Made by a program: the position numbers and the translations under genes
Notes under the pieces: generated by a model
The model's input: the letters and a program-made list of their open reading frames with translations, nothing else
Told to the model about the DNA's origin: nothing
The model's database searches: none
In this document: positions 26,604 through 35,608 of the stretch, piece after piece
Position numbering within the stretch: the stretch's first letter is position 1
How the letters are laid out: every line of letters starts with the position of its first letter
Assembly (NCBI GenBank): GCA_028288365.1
Contig: JAQBNU010000013.1
Location: 1-64,000 of the forward strand
DNA length: 64,000 bases
Origin: Chitinophagaceae bacterium
Lineage (GTDB): Bacteria; Bacteroidota; Bacteroidia; Cytophagales; Cytophagaceae
Reading direction: 5' to 3'

Positions 26604-26802
26604 GACACGTATCCACGATTGCTTTTAGTTTGGCCACTTCTGCTTCACGCACCATTAAAGAAAAGGAAGCCATGTCTTTTTCTTTTACGATTGTTTTTTT
26701 CTCCATCTTTTCTTTACCGGTATAAAATGCCAGACCAATGATAATCAACGATTGCGCGATGCACACCCAAAAATAAACACTCGTTGATTTCGTTTCGTTC
26801 AT
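26587..26802 (-). CDS. Small single-span membrane protein (unknown)
   Basis: A 71-residue protein with a short N-terminus, one transmembrane helix (about 9-27, VYFWVCIAQSLIIIGLAFYTG) and a lysine- and glutamate-rich soluble tail. Nothing else was recognised. It starts two bases after the stop of the upstream SDR gene and its 3' end overlaps the TIGR02757 gene by 17 bases, so all three are probably one operon. Confidence 0.65.
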   Translation of the reverse strand: MNETKSTSVYFWVCIAQSLIIIGLAFYTGKEKMEKKTIVKEKDMASFSLMVREAEVAKLKAIVDTCHGKKK

Positions 26803-26804
26803 GC

Positions 26805-27581
26805 TTATACTTTTTCTTGTATTTTTCGGACCACAGCTGTTTGCCAGGTCAAAGGGAAAAATCTAACGGACCAAGCCATTAGGCTGTTGATGAAACCATG
26901 CACGGCTACGACCTTTCCATTGTGCAGCGCTTTCACACCGTATTGAGCTACTTCCATAGAAGTTGCCGGTTTCATGCGCTTGAACAATTTAGAATCGTCG
27001 AGGTTTGCGTTTTTTACAAAATGTGTTTCTGTTGCTCCTGGACATAAAGCGGTAACCGTTACGCCTGTTCCTTTCAATTCATTGGCCAATGCTAAAGAAA
27101 AAGATAAGACGTATGATTTGGTTGCAAAGTAAACAGCCATCAATGGACCAGGTTGAAATGCCGCTGTGGATGCGACGTTTAGGATTTTCCCTTGTTTGCG
27201 TTTCAACATATCAGGCAACAACAAACGCGTCAACAATGTCAGCGTAGTCACATTCAAATCGATCATGTGTTGTTGCCGCACCGGATCGAGTTCGGCAAAC
27301 AAACCAAAATCTCCAAAACCAGCATTATTGATCAACACATCGATTGATAATCCTTTTTTATCCAATGCCTCTTTCAATGTAAATGCCGCATGGCCATTTG
27401 CAAGATCACAGGCAATGACGTTCGTTGTTACCTTATACTTTGCTTCTAATTGATTTTTCAATTCGATCAAACGATCTTCACTACGAGCCACCAAAACCAG
27501 CTCGTATTTATCAGCGGCAAACAATTGTGCAAAATCAGCGCCTAAACCAAAAGAAGCGCCTGTAATCAATACAGTAGACAT
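26805..27581 (-). CDS. Short-chain dehydrogenase/reductase (DltE/YqjQ-like)
   Basis: The protein of 258 residues is a classical SDR. The cofactor motif TGASFGLG is at about 6-13, NNAG at about 89-92 and the catalytic YFATK at about 156-160, with a serine in VASTAAF before it. The LARSEDRLIELKNQLEAKY segment (Arg after the second strand) suggests NADPH. ALCPGATETHF is a typical loop of the SDR group annotated as DltE or SDR family 7C. The substrate is unknown. Confidence 0.9.
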   Translation of the reverse strand: MSTVLITGASFGLGADFAQLFAADKYELVLVARSEDRLIELKNQLEAKYKVTTNVIACDLANGHAAFTLKEALDKKGLSIDVLINNAGFGDFGLFAELDPVRQQHMIDLNVTTLTLLTRLLLPDMLKRKQGKILNVASTAAFQPGPLMAVYFATKSYVLSFSLALANELKGTGVTVTALCPGATETHFVKNANLDDSKLFKRMKPATSMEVAQYGVKALHNGKVVAVHGFINSLMAWSVRFFPLTWQTAVVRKIQEKV

Positions 27582-27671
27582 AGCTGGATGTTTATAGGAT
27601 AAAAATAGAAAAACTATCAGATTATCTCATAAAAGTACCGGCAAATAATACCAAAGCATGAAAAGTTAATT

Positions 27672-27679
27672 TAGTTTTG
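27672..27679 (+). promoter_or_regulatory. -7 promoter element of mtgA
   Basis: TAGTTTTG fully matches TAnnTTTG and lies 17 bases before the mtgA ATG. A TTG at the -33 position was not found, so the promoter is only half supported. Confidence 0.4.
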
Positions 27680-27696
27680 TATCAAATTGGTTAAAC

Positions 27697-28410
27697 ATGT
27701 CTTTCAAAGATACCCTGAACAAAAGCGCACGCACCGCATGGCCCTGTATCAAAAAAGGCTTAGCCGTATTTTTCATAGGCAGCATTCTTTCGGTGATTGT
27801 ATTTCGTTTCGTTCCTATTCCTGTCACACCACTTATGCTCATTCGCGTCTGCGAAAAATGGGTCGACGGTAAACCGGCGCGTCTGGTGAAAGACTGGGAA
27901 AGCATGGATCATCTTTCTCCCAATCTTCCACTTGCGGTGATTGCATCCGAAGATCAGAAATTCACCGAACACTGGGGATTTGATGTAGCCGCTATTGTCA
28001 AGGCTTACAAGAGTAATCAACGCAAACGGAAGAAAACCATTCACGGTGCCAGTACCATCAGTCAACAGGTCGCTAAAAATGTTTTTCTATGGCCCGGAAG
28101 ATCTTACATCAGAAAAGGATTGGAAGTGTATTTTACGTTTCTCATTGAAGTGTTCTGGTCGAAAGAACGCATCATCGAAGTCTATCTAAACGTAGCAGAG
28201 CTAGGTGACGACACATACGGAGCGGAAGCCGCGTCGAGAAAATATTTCAAATGCAGTGCGGCTAAACTCAACAAAGATCAGGCGGCCTGGCTCGCTTGCA
28301 TTTTACCTAATCCAAGAAAATATTCACCGTTACGACCAACAGCCTATTTACAACAGCGACATGCCTGGATTGTGAGGAACATGAATAATCTTGGGAAGGT
28401 GGAATGGTAG
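27697..28410 (+). CDS. mtgA: Monofunctional biosynthetic peptidoglycan transglycosylase
   Basis: The protein of 237 residues is a GT51 enzyme without a transpeptidase domain. An N-terminal membrane anchor (about 20-41) is followed by the five GT51 motifs, including ASEDQKFTEHWGFD (84-97, catalytic glutamate E85), HGASTISQQVAKN, KERIIEVYLN and GAEAASRKYF. It polymerises lipid II into glycan strands in the periplasm. It appears monocistronic, with a hairpin-rich region after it. Confidence 0.95.
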   Translation: MSFKDTLNKSARTAWPCIKKGLAVFFIGSILSVIVFRFVPIPVTPLMLIRVCEKWVDGKPARLVKDWESMDHLSPNLPLAVIASEDQKFTEHWGFDVAAIVKAYKSNQRKRKKTIHGASTISQQVAKNVFLWPGRSYIRKGLEVYFTFLIEVFWSKERIIEVYLNVAELGDDTYGAEAASRKYFKCSAAKLNKDQAAWLACILPNPRKYSPLRPTAYLQQRHAWIVRNMNNLGKVEW

Positions 28411-28415
28411 AAGGA

Positions 28416-28550
28416 AGTGGACAGTGATCAGTTGTCAGTGGACAGTATTAAATAGAATAGTGACAAAACTGAATAGGATATAAAAAAAGAGCAGCAAATA
28501 ATTTGCTGCTCTTTTTTTTCTGATCACTGACAACTGATCACTGTCCACTG
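28416..28550. repeat. TGATCACTG-type dispersed repeat, copy 3: long inverted repeat around a terminator
   Basis: The left arm starting AGTGGACAGTGATCAG (28416-28440) is a perfect 25-base inverted match to the right arm ending at 28549 (CTGATCACTGTCCACT). Between them lies an intrinsic terminator. The whole 135-base unit looks like a small palindromic element that has settled between two convergent genes. Confidence 0.8.
28482..28519. terminator. Bidirectional terminator between mtgA and the LysM gene
   Basis: GAGCAGCAAAT (28489-28499) pairs perfectly with ATTTGCTGCTC (28501-28511) around a single base, with A7 before and T8 after. It can end transcription from both sides. Confidence 0.88.
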
Positions 28551-28552
28551 TT

Positions 28553-29683
28553 TTACATAATATATGACAACGTCACCGGAATTTTCTTATCTACACCAGC
28601 CAGTCTTTCAAATGCTTTTTTAGAAATTTTCAATACCACACGATCGTTCACGCCGCTATTCACGGGAAGTTTACCGATGACACGGACAAAGATGCGTTGG
28701 TTATTCCCTTCGTTGATCACTTGAATGATCGTTCCTACAGGTGCGGTCTTATGAAGAGCAAGGTACTTATCGCTGTCACCACCGTCGATGATTTCTGCGA
28801 AACCCGTTTCCGTCACTTTTTTAAATTCTCCATTGGGCTGCACGCGAATGTTGGCCATACTGTCCAAATATCTTTTTTCTTGTTCCTGTTCTTTTGTCAG
28901 CACCGTATCAGGAGGAGTCGTTTGTTGTACAGGATCTTTTTTTGCTTCAACAACAGGATCTTTTTTTACTGCGGTATCCAAATTAGTAACTGGCGTTTTG
29001 GGAATATCATTGTTCACTGGCGTTTCTACCTTTGCTACAACAGGTGTTAACTTCAATACCTGTCCTACTTTTATACCAGAGGCCATGTCTGGATTCCATG
29101 ATTTTAGATCGTCAACAGAGACATTGTATTTTCTTGAAATGCTATACAACGTTTCACCCGAAGCCACAGTATGTGTCGTCGCAGAAGGATTGGTTTGTAG
29201 GTTAACAGGGGTATCGTTTCTTTTTACCGTCTCTCCCATTGGTTGTCCGGGAATCAATAATTCATCGCCGATGCTCAAACCATTCACAGCATTGGGATTG
29301 TTCTTCTTCATTTCATCAATACTCACGTTGTATTTTTTTGCAATCGAATACAAGGTTTCCCCTGTAATCACAATGTGAGTGGTTTTAGGTTGAGCGATGT
29401 TAGAAGCACTCGCACTTTTATCAGCGGAAGGAACGCGCAACACCTGACCGATTTTCAAATCATTGAGGTTAACATCTGTGTTGGCCTTTTTTATTTCATC
29501 AACACTTACTCCGTATTTTCTTGACAAGGCATACAACGTTTCTTTTGCTTCCAAACGGTGCAGCACAAAACGTTTGCCGTCTTTCTTTTCTACTCCAATG
29601 GAATCCTGCACACCTGCTTCCGATACCTGAGCATTCAATAAAAGAAACAATGCCATGAAAACGATACCGATTGTTTTTTTCAT
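28553..29683 (-). CDS. Secreted protein with three LysM repeats and a C-terminal double-psi beta-barrel
   Basis: The protein has 376 residues from ATG 29683, which gives a clean signal peptide (MKKTIGIVFMALFLLLNAQV). A start five codons upstream is possible. Three LysM repeats of about 43 residues follow: HRLEAKETLYALSRKYGVSV, HIVITGETLYSIAKKYNVSI and HTVASGETLYSISRKYNVSV, which bind peptidoglycan. A proline/threonine/lysine-rich linker leads to a C-terminal RlpA-like barrel (LALHKTAPVGTIIQVINEGN ... NDRVVLKISKKAFERL). Such proteins act in cell-wall binding or remodelling. It starts one base after the stop of the upstream gene. Confidence 0.88.
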   Translation of the reverse strand: MKKTIGIVFMALFLLLNAQVSEAGVQDSIGVEKKDGKRFVLHRLEAKETLYALSRKYGVSVDEIKKANTDVNLNDLKIGQVLRVPSADKSASASNIAQPKTTHIVITGETLYSIAKKYNVSIDEMKKNNPNAVNGLSIGDELLIPGQPMGETVKRNDTPVNLQTNPSATTHTVASGETLYSISRKYNVSVDDLKSWNPDMASGIKVGQVLKLTPVVAKVETPVNNDIPKTPVTNLDTAVKKDPVVEAKKDPVQQTTPPDTVLTKEQEQEKRYLDSMANIRVQPNGEFKKVTETGFAEIIDGGDSDKYLALHKTAPVGTIIQVINEGNNQRIFVRVIGKLPVNSGVNDRVVLKISKKAFERLAGVDKKIPVTLSYIM

Positions 29684-29684
29684 A

Positions 29685-30551
29685 TTAACTAAGATCATAT
29701 ATGCGAAGTTGATTTTTATCTTTTACGTAAATGCATTGTTGTTGAACAACCATGAATACATCTAAAGCCATTCCTTTCAATTGTTCATCGATGCGCTCAT
29801 GCCACAATACATGAGTATCTTTATCTGTGATCAACATGTATTGATCCCAATCTTTTATTCCTTCAATATAGTAAGAAACTACTATACGCTCGTTTTTCCA
29901 TTCAAGGTATTCCACCATACCGACCAAAGAGTGTGCCGCTTTCTCTTTGATGAATGCTGTGAGTTCCACGTATAACGGATTTTCTTCTCCAATATGATAA
30001 GGATACTCAATTCCTTTCGTAGAAGGTTTCGTCAGTTGAATAGACTTCAACTTCGGTGAAAGATTTATGGATAGAGAAGACAACTCTAGTATATAGAAAT
30101 GATCTTCATCACCGGCCTTTCGCATCAATATTGTTTTGCCTTCTGTCTTGATGAAGGACCAATCTTTTTCTTTAAAGATCCATTGTTGCTTACGCAAGTC
30201 ATAAATGTACAAGCCTTCTGTAGCAGGCAAGGAAGGATCAGGGAAACAAGTGAAGCACGCTTTGTCCTCGATCACAGCTTGCAGCGAAGGCCAGCCAGGG
30301 ATCAGCGCATGCAGCGATAATTCCCATAGTGCTTTAGCGGAAGGCAATTGAAAAGCATACAATGTACTCTCTGCTTTACCTTGCGCGACACCTTGCACCA
30401 GCAAGGTATTCAGTTCTTGCACAGGCACCACTTTGATGGCTTGTTCCTGCGCATGGAGTAAAAAAGATGAAAGCTTCGAGTCTGACAATTTAATCCCTGA
30501 TTTTAACTCAAAAATAAGACATTGAAAGGGTTGTACCAAAACAGCAGGCAC
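29685..30551 (-). CDS. DUF4905-like protein (unknown function)
   Basis: A 288-residue protein without a signal peptide. GWPSLQAVIEDKACFTCFPD followed by PSLPATEGLYIYDLRKQQW resembles the central dyad of DUF4905 proteins of Bacteroidota, and alternating strands elsewhere suggest a beta-propeller-like fold. No ATG exists near the start; GTG 30551 (as used here) or TTG 30539 must serve, so the N-terminus is uncertain. It is directly upstream of the LysM/DPBB gene and probably co-transcribed. Confidence 0.7.
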   Translation of the reverse strand: MPAVLVQPFQCLIFELKSGIKLSDSKLSSFLLHAQEQAIKVVPVQELNTLLVQGVAQGKAESTLYAFQLPSAKALWELSLHALIPGWPSLQAVIEDKACFTCFPDPSLPATEGLYIYDLRKQQWIFKEKDWSFIKTEGKTILMRKAGDEDHFYILELSSLSINLSPKLKSIQLTKPSTKGIEYPYHIGEENPLYVELTAFIKEKAAHSLVGMVEYLEWKNERIVVSYYIEGIKDWDQYMLITDKDTHVLWHERIDEQLKGMALDVFMVVQQQCIYVKDKNQLRIYDLS

Positions 30552-31098
30552 ATTCTGTGCATATTAAGCCTTATTATCACCAGCGTTTTATCCACAATAC
30601 AGACTCAGGCCGTTTCATCACCTGTTCAAGAAACGATATGGGTATTATCTATTGAAGCAGATATAGTCCTACACATGAGTTTATCTGTTGCGAAAGGACT
30701 TCAGGAAGCAGCACTTTTTTGCATAGTGCAGCATGCAAGAGTCTACATGCTAAGCATGATGTGCTCTACAGGAGAAGTGAACACAAAAGATCCGCACTTT
30801 TTTCATGAATCCATTTGTCAAAAGCGTACTCATGCTGTTGATCATCGGCGGAATTTATTTTGATCCACAAGCTCCGGGCGCGGCTACAGGTGTGTTGTTG
30901 TACAGTGTTCCTTCTTATTGAAATGGGTCATCAGAGAACAGTGAGATGCCTTTACCAATCGAATACCTTCAGAAAAAAATGGTTGAAAGGGAAGATCCCA
31001 CGATGCTTATACTTCTATTTAATTCATTGAGGAATACAGCATCGTAGAAGTGAAAGAACAATCTATGGGTTCTTTCAAACTGAAGCATGTCAAACAGA
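30552..31098. other. Region of about 550 bases without a convincing gene; possible decayed coding remnant
   Basis: The plus strand opens at 30522-30863 with a peptide-like start (ILCILSLIITSVLSTIQTQA), but it overlaps the 5' end of the minus gene and has no recognisable content. A 38-codon frame at 30805-30921 encodes a hydrophobic peptide (MNPFVKSVLMLLIIGGIYFD). At 30928-31110 one plus frame reads FIEEYSIVEVKEQSMGSFKL, interrupted upstream by three stops, which looks like a broken gene. A perfect DnaA box TTATCCACA is at 30587-30595, which by chance is expected about once in two such windows. Confidence 0.35.
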
Positions 31099-31446
31099 CT
31101 AACCTCCTATTTTCTTTACTTTATAGCCAAGCGTGAGCAACAGCTGAAGAATTTTATCTCTAAAATCCCCTTGAATCAGGATCTCATTGTCCTTGGCACT
31201 ACCGCCCACTCCACATTTATTTTTCAGCAACTTGCCCAGAACCTCCAAATCAGCCGCTGAGCCAACAAAACCGGTGATCAACGTCACTTGTTTGCCTCCT
31301 CGCGATTTTTTATCCAATTGTACACGAAGATCTTGCTGATTAGGTGGTAATGTATCCTTTTGTGCTTCTCCACCGTATGTATATTCAAAATCAGATGATG
31401 TAGAATAGACTACCCCAGAGCGATTTTTAAAATTTTCCTTTGCCAT
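31099..31446 (-). CDS. SUI1/eIF1-like translation factor (YciH family)
   Basis: The protein of 115 residues has the eIF1/SUI1 fold: [20 protein letters not shown] at about 39-58, [20 protein letters not shown] and the family signature [20 protein letters not shown]. Bacterial YciH is thought to influence start-site choice on mRNA. The length matches YciH. It is divergent from the small lipoprotein gene. Confidence 0.93.
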   Translation of the reverse strand: MAKENFKNRSGVVYSTSSDFEYTYGGEAQKDTLPPNQQDLRVQLDKKSRGGKQVTLITGFVGSAADLEVLGKLLKNKCGVGGSAKDNEILIQGDFRDKILQLLLTLGYKVKKIGG

Positions 31447-31459
31447 GGCAATTTTATTT

Positions 31460-31488
31460 TTGAATATAAAATGTTTTAAGTAGCTTTA
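31460..31488 (+). promoter_or_regulatory. Possible promoter of the small lipoprotein gene
   Basis: TTG at 31460-31462 is followed after 18 bases by TAGCTTTA (31481-31488), one mismatch from TAnnTTTG. The lipoprotein ATG is at 31517. Confidence 0.35.
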
Positions 31489-31516
31489 ATTTATCGATTT
31501 AACTAAGATTCACACT

Positions 31517-31651
31517 ATGAAAGTATTTCTACTACTTTTGATCATCGGAACGCTAGGTTTAGCTTCTTGCAGTCAACACACTTGCCCTACTTATGCCAAC
31601 TCTGGTATCAAATACCATAGACATATGACAGGCCCGCAAAGTCATCATTAA
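31517..31651 (+). CDS. Very small lipoprotein (44 residues)
   Basis: The frame encodes MKVFLLLLIIGTLGLASCSQ followed by HTCPTYANSGIKYHRHMTGP and four more residues. It has a textbook lipobox (LASC, cysteine at 18), so the mature peptide would be only 27 residues, with a second cysteine and several histidines that could bind metal. Good promoter and terminator signals flank it. Small lipoproteins with a CPTYANSG-like motif occur in Bacteroidota, but I do not know their role. Confidence 0.7.
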   Translation: MKVFLLLLIIGTLGLASCSQHTCPTYANSGIKYHRHMTGPQSHH

Positions 31652-31687
31652 TTCTTTCTTTTCTCAAAGCAAGAAGACGATATAAAA

Positions 31688-31726
31688 GAAGTCCCGCTCC
31701 GAGTAAATCAGAACGGGACTTTTTTG
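31688..31726. terminator. Terminator between the small lipoprotein gene and ppc
   Basis: AAGTCCCG (31689-31696) pairs with CGGGACTT (31714-31721), then a run of T. The A-rich left flank allows weaker action for ppc on the minus strand. Confidence 0.75.
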
Positions 31727-31732
31727 TGTGGA

Positions 31733-34501
31733 TCAACCGGTGCTTCGCAGTGCGCTCGCAATAGCGTTCACCGTGAGCAGTAATTCTTTTAAAGTAGCCT
31801 GCCATTTTTCTGTTTGCGTGCCCCCCATCTTTCTCCATTTTGCCAGCAGATCAATTTGCTTCATGTGCAATTCGTTCAAACCGTCTGTACGCAGCACATT
31901 GGAATAATAATGGTAGTGACGTCTTTCTTCAAAGGGTATCGTGAAGATCAAGGACATCATTTTGCGAGTCTTTGCTAACTCTTTTACAATGTTTCCCAAT
32001 ATTTCTTTTTTGACCTCTTCGTCTTCTACCAGCTCTGCATAGGCTTTAAATATTTTTTCATCGGTAGCCGCTAAGCTTGTATCAATATTGGTGAATACAT
32101 AACGTACCAAACTGTCGCTTACTGCCAGTTCTTTCAGGTTATCAAATTGCTCCGGGTATTGGTTCTTCAGCATTTCCAATGCATGACCTACTCCATACCA
32201 ACTGGTAATGTTGTAACGGGACTGACTCCAACTGAACACCCATGGAATAGCGCGAAGATCTGCCAATGTTCTTTTTCCCGTGCGTCGTGCAGGACGTGAA
32301 CCGATTTTACTTTGTTCGATGACATCAATCGGTGTGGCCTGCCCAAAGAACTGAATGAACTGAGGATTGCTGATCAGCTCTACATAATATTTTTGACTTT
32401 CCGATGCGATAAATTCAAAGTAGGTATCAAACTGATCCTTCTTACGCTTGGTGTATTTTTGCATGATGGAATATCCGGCAGTAGATGCACCCAATACTTC
32501 TAGGTTATATACTGCATTGGATTTGTTCGCATACTTCTGAGAAATGGTTTCTCCTTGTTCCGTCAAACGCATGTCGCCGTGCATAGAACCGTGAGGAAGC
32601 GCGCGGATAAACCAATGCGCAGGACCTGCACCACGGCTGATGGAACCTCCTTTACCATGAAAGAAACGAATGCGCACATTTGCTTTCTTGCCCGCTTCTA
32701 CCATTTTTAATTGAGACGTATACAAGTTCCATTGACTGGCCAGGATACCGCCGTCTTTATTACTGTCACTGTAACCGATCATTACCTGCTGCACTTTATC
32801 TTCTTCATGGCGCGCAATGCGCTGATGTTCCAGACTGCGTTTGGTAAATGAATGATCCATGAATTTTGTGATGATGGCAGAACCGTGTTGCAAATCCTCG
32901 ATCGTTTCAAACAAAGGTACCACCGGCAGTAAGCACACCAATCCTTGTTCTGTGTATCTCGCTAATCCAGCTTCTCTTGCCAATAAATAAACCACTAACA
33001 AATCAGACAAGGAATGCGTCATGCTGACGATCAGAGAACCTAATCCCGCTTCACCGTATTTGTTGATGTGGTCTGCTAATACTCTGTAGCAGCTGATCAC
33101 AGCTTCTGCTTCTTTACCCAACACTTGCGTATGCGGTTGAGTAAACGGGCGAGGTGATTGTAATTCTTTATTCAGGAATTTTAAACGATCTTCTTCCGAC
33201 CAGGTCAGAAAGCTGTCCCCATCAAGCGATGCAGCATTCATCAATTGTGAAATGGCAAGATCATGGAAGCGGCTGTTTTGTCTGATATCCAGATGAGCCA
33301 AATGGAATCCGAAAGTTTGTACCAAACGCAATACCTCTTTCACATCAGAGTAAGCGACGATGGCCGCACCATATTCTACTAATGCCGATCTCAGAATGAT
33401 CAGGTCATTGATCAATTCTTCCGGCTGATTGTAGCAATGTTCTTTATCTTTTTTCTTTAGCGCATACCCTCTTTCAATATCGATCGGCAGCTTCTCCATC
33501 ATCAAATTGATGTACAGACGAAATACTTCCGAACTGTTCGGATGTTCTTCCAGCTTATCGATGGAGTTAGACTCCTCCGCCATTTCCAGTAATCTTTTCT
33601 TCAATGCTTTCGAACAAGCATTAAGTTGACAAGAGAAGCTCAGGTTATTTTCTAATTTTTCTAATGCCTTATGCAGATTGATGAAAGCATTGAGACGAAG
33701 GATTTCTAATGTTTCTTTTGTGACCTCACTGGTTACAAACGGGTGACCATCACGATCTCCGCCAACCCAGTTACCAAAAGAGATTTTAGGCAACTTATCG
33801 TAGGTTTGAATCAGCGCGGGATCCCAACCCATGTTTTCCCAGGCCATGGCCAAACGTTTGTCCAACGAAGAAATAACATCGGGAAAAACACGTGAGAAAT
33901 AATGAACCACATTTTTCAATTCAGATTTCACATCTGGTTTCTCTTCGTAAATCTCACCGGTTCTCCACAACCTGTCGAGGTGAAGTTTGATTTCTTTTCT
34001 GATTTCGTTTTTCTCCAGTGAATTGTAATTGCCATTTTCCCATTTCATGAACGACAAATACAATTGTCGATGATGCTCCAATACGATGGTTCGCTTCGCT
34101 TCCGTAGGGTGAGCGGTCAGTACAGGTTCTATTCTCGTATTGGGAAGTTCTTCAGCAATTTGCTGAGGAGTAATTTTCTTTTGTTTTAATTTTTGAAAGT
34201 TATATGCCCACATGCCATTGACTGATGCCATGTTCTTTTCTTCTACCTTACGGCGCAAACGTTTCGCTCCATTTTCTTCCACCATGTTGAGCAGCTGAAA
34301 AGCGATCGAGTATAATTGTACATGTTTCTCATTGAACTCGTCAATGGTAGCTCTGTTGCGCTTGGAGTTGATCCAGGGAACTTGCTTGGACAATTCCAGC
34401 TCTCCATTTTCTTCCAGGACCTCTTTGAAACAGGTCAATAAAAATTCAAGATCTAAATACGTTTTTCCCAGCTTTTCCTGGGTAACAGAAAGGACACTCA
34501 T
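31733..34501 (-). CDS. ppc: Phosphoenolpyruvate carboxylase
   Basis: The protein of 922 residues makes oxaloacetate from PEP and bicarbonate, an anaplerotic step of central metabolism. The first active-site motif VLTAHPTEAKR (catalytic His) is near 127-137, the second site IGYSDSNKDGGILASQW near 570-586, and the glycine-rich PEP loop FHGKGGSISRGAGPAH follows near 610-625. Length is typical for bacterial PEPC. It is monocistronic. Confidence 0.96.
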   Translation of the reverse strand: MSVLSVTQEKLGKTYLDLEFLLTCFKEVLEENGELELSKQVPWINSKRNRATIDEFNEKHVQLYSIAFQLLNMVEENGAKRLRRKVEEKNMASVNGMWAYNFQKLKQKKITPQQIAEELPNTRIEPVLTAHPTEAKRTIVLEHHRQLYLSFMKWENGNYNSLEKNEIRKEIKLHLDRLWRTGEIYEEKPDVKSELKNVVHYFSRVFPDVISSLDKRLAMAWENMGWDPALIQTYDKLPKISFGNWVGGDRDGHPFVTSEVTKETLEILRLNAFINLHKALEKLENNLSFSCQLNACSKALKKRLLEMAEESNSIDKLEEHPNSSEVFRLYINLMMEKLPIDIERGYALKKKDKEHCYNQPEELINDLIILRSALVEYGAAIVAYSDVKEVLRLVQTFGFHLAHLDIRQNSRFHDLAISQLMNAASLDGDSFLTWSEEDRLKFLNKELQSPRPFTQPHTQVLGKEAEAVISCYRVLADHINKYGEAGLGSLIVSMTHSLSDLLVVYLLAREAGLARYTEQGLVCLLPVVPLFETIEDLQHGSAIITKFMDHSFTKRSLEHQRIARHEEDKVQQVMIGYSDSNKDGGILASQWNLYTSQLKMVEAGKKANVRIRFFHGKGGSISRGAGPAHWFIRALPHGSMHGDMRLTEQGETISQKYANKSNAVYNLEVLGASTAGYSIMQKYTKRKKDQFDTYFEFIASESQKYYVELISNPQFIQFFGQATPIDVIEQSKIGSRPARRTGKRTLADLRAIPWVFSWSQSRYNITSWYGVGHALEMLKNQYPEQFDNLKELAVSDSLVRYVFTNIDTSLAATDEKIFKAYAELVEDEEVKKEILGNIVKELAKTRKMMSLIFTIPFEERRHYHYYSNVLRTDGLNELHMKQIDLLAKWRKMGGTQTEKWQATLKELLLTVNAIASALRSTG

Positions 34502-34697
34502 TGATGTGGTAATAAAACTTTACGGAATCGTACAAAAACATTTCAATATAGAAAAGATTGACGGAAGAAGCTAAAGCCCATCCTATAAAAGTTTATTAAA
34601 ACCAATGATCTGAAAGCCCCACCCCTAGCCATTCGAATACTATATATTGAATCGCTCGAGTCAATCCTTTCATCCCTAAAAATTTATAGAGGAAAGA

Positions 34698-34724
34698 TAC
34701 TCCTCTGTTCTACTCAGAGGAGTA
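34698..34724. terminator. Hairpin downstream of the SDR gene
   Basis: TACTCCTCTG (34698-34707) and CAGAGGAGTA (34715-34724) form a perfect 10-bp stem with a seven-base loop, 23 bases after the SDR stop. A proper T run is lacking, so it may be an mRNA-end stabiliser rather than an efficient terminator. The rest of 34502-34747 shows no gene. Confidence 0.5.
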
Positions 34725-34747
34725 ACATTCTCGATAATGGGCCTCCA

Positions 34748-35608
34748 CTATTTACCAACATCCGACACATGCACAACCGTATGTTCCAGGTGAAGATCGC
34801 CCATCGGTTCTTTTGCCATCTCCAAACTAACATCTTCTCCTACAGCTCCTTTTGACAAGGTAATGCCACCGTCTACAGCAACCAGTGCTCCCGTCATAAA
34901 GGAAGACTCTTCAGAAGCCAGGAACAGGTATACATTGGCAGCTTCTTCCGGAGTGGCACAACGGCCGAGCGGTGTCGCCGAGACAATGTTTTTTTCTTGC
35001 TTGCAGGACATCGGTCCTGTTTCGGTATTTAGCCAGCCCGTATTCACTGCGCCGAGGCATACACAATTGACCCGCACCCCGTGCTTGGCTTGTTCTACAG
35101 CAACTCCTCTGCTGAAGGCATGCAAAAAAGCTTTCGTGCCTCCATAGGGAGCATTCTCTGCAATGCCCATCTTTCCTGCTTCTGATCCGGCAGAGACAAT
35201 ACATCCTTTTGTTTTTTGAAGTTCGGGTATCGCAAAACGAGTCATAAGAAAAGCCGTGCGCATGTTATGTCTGACCAGAAAGTCAAACGCATCGATGGGA
35301 TATTTTTCAATTTCAGACATCACCAGAAATACCCCTGCGTTGTTGATCAGAATGTCCAGTTTACCAAATTTTTTAATGGCTTCCCTGACACAGTTTTCTG
35401 CATTCTCCTCTATTGAAATATCTGCCATAAACGCTGTTGCCACGCCACCATCACGAATGATGTCGTTGACCACATCATGTACGGGATCAATGGCCAATCC
35501 ATTCACCACAATGTATGCTCCTTCTCGGGCAAACAGTTTGCAGATTGCTTCTCCAATGCCTGTAGCACCTCCTGTTACAATGGCAACTTTACCTTCTAAT
35601 CTTCTCAT
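34748..35608 (-). CDS. SDR family oxidoreductase
   Basis: The protein of 286 residues is a classical short-chain dehydrogenase with TGGATGIG at about 12-19, NNAG at about 89-92, a catalytic serine in SAGSEAG and YGGTK with the catalytic Tyr and Lys. GALVAVDGGITLSKG near the C-terminus is the usual SDR end, but about 35 extra residues follow, longer than most. The substrate is unknown. It stands alone. Confidence 0.9.
   Translation of the reverse strand: MRRLEGKVAIVTGGATGIGEAICKLFAREGAYIVVNGLAIDPVHDVVNDIIRDGGVATAFMADISIEENAENCVREAIKKFGKLDILINNAGVFLVMSEIEKYPIDAFDFLVRHNMRTAFLMTRFAIPELQKTKGCIVSAGSEAGKMGIAENAPYGGTKAFLHAFSRGVAVEQAKHGVRVNCVCLGAVNTGWLNTETGPMSCKQEKNIVSATPLGRCATPEEAANVYLFLASEESSFMTGALVAVDGGITLSKGAVGEDVSLEMAKEPMGDLHLEHTVVHVSDVGK

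Noticed and set aside
30522-30863. 113-codon plus-strand frame starting inside the DUF4905-like gene
   Set aside because: Overlaps the 5' end of a better gene and shows no continuing protein-like content after the hydrophobic start.
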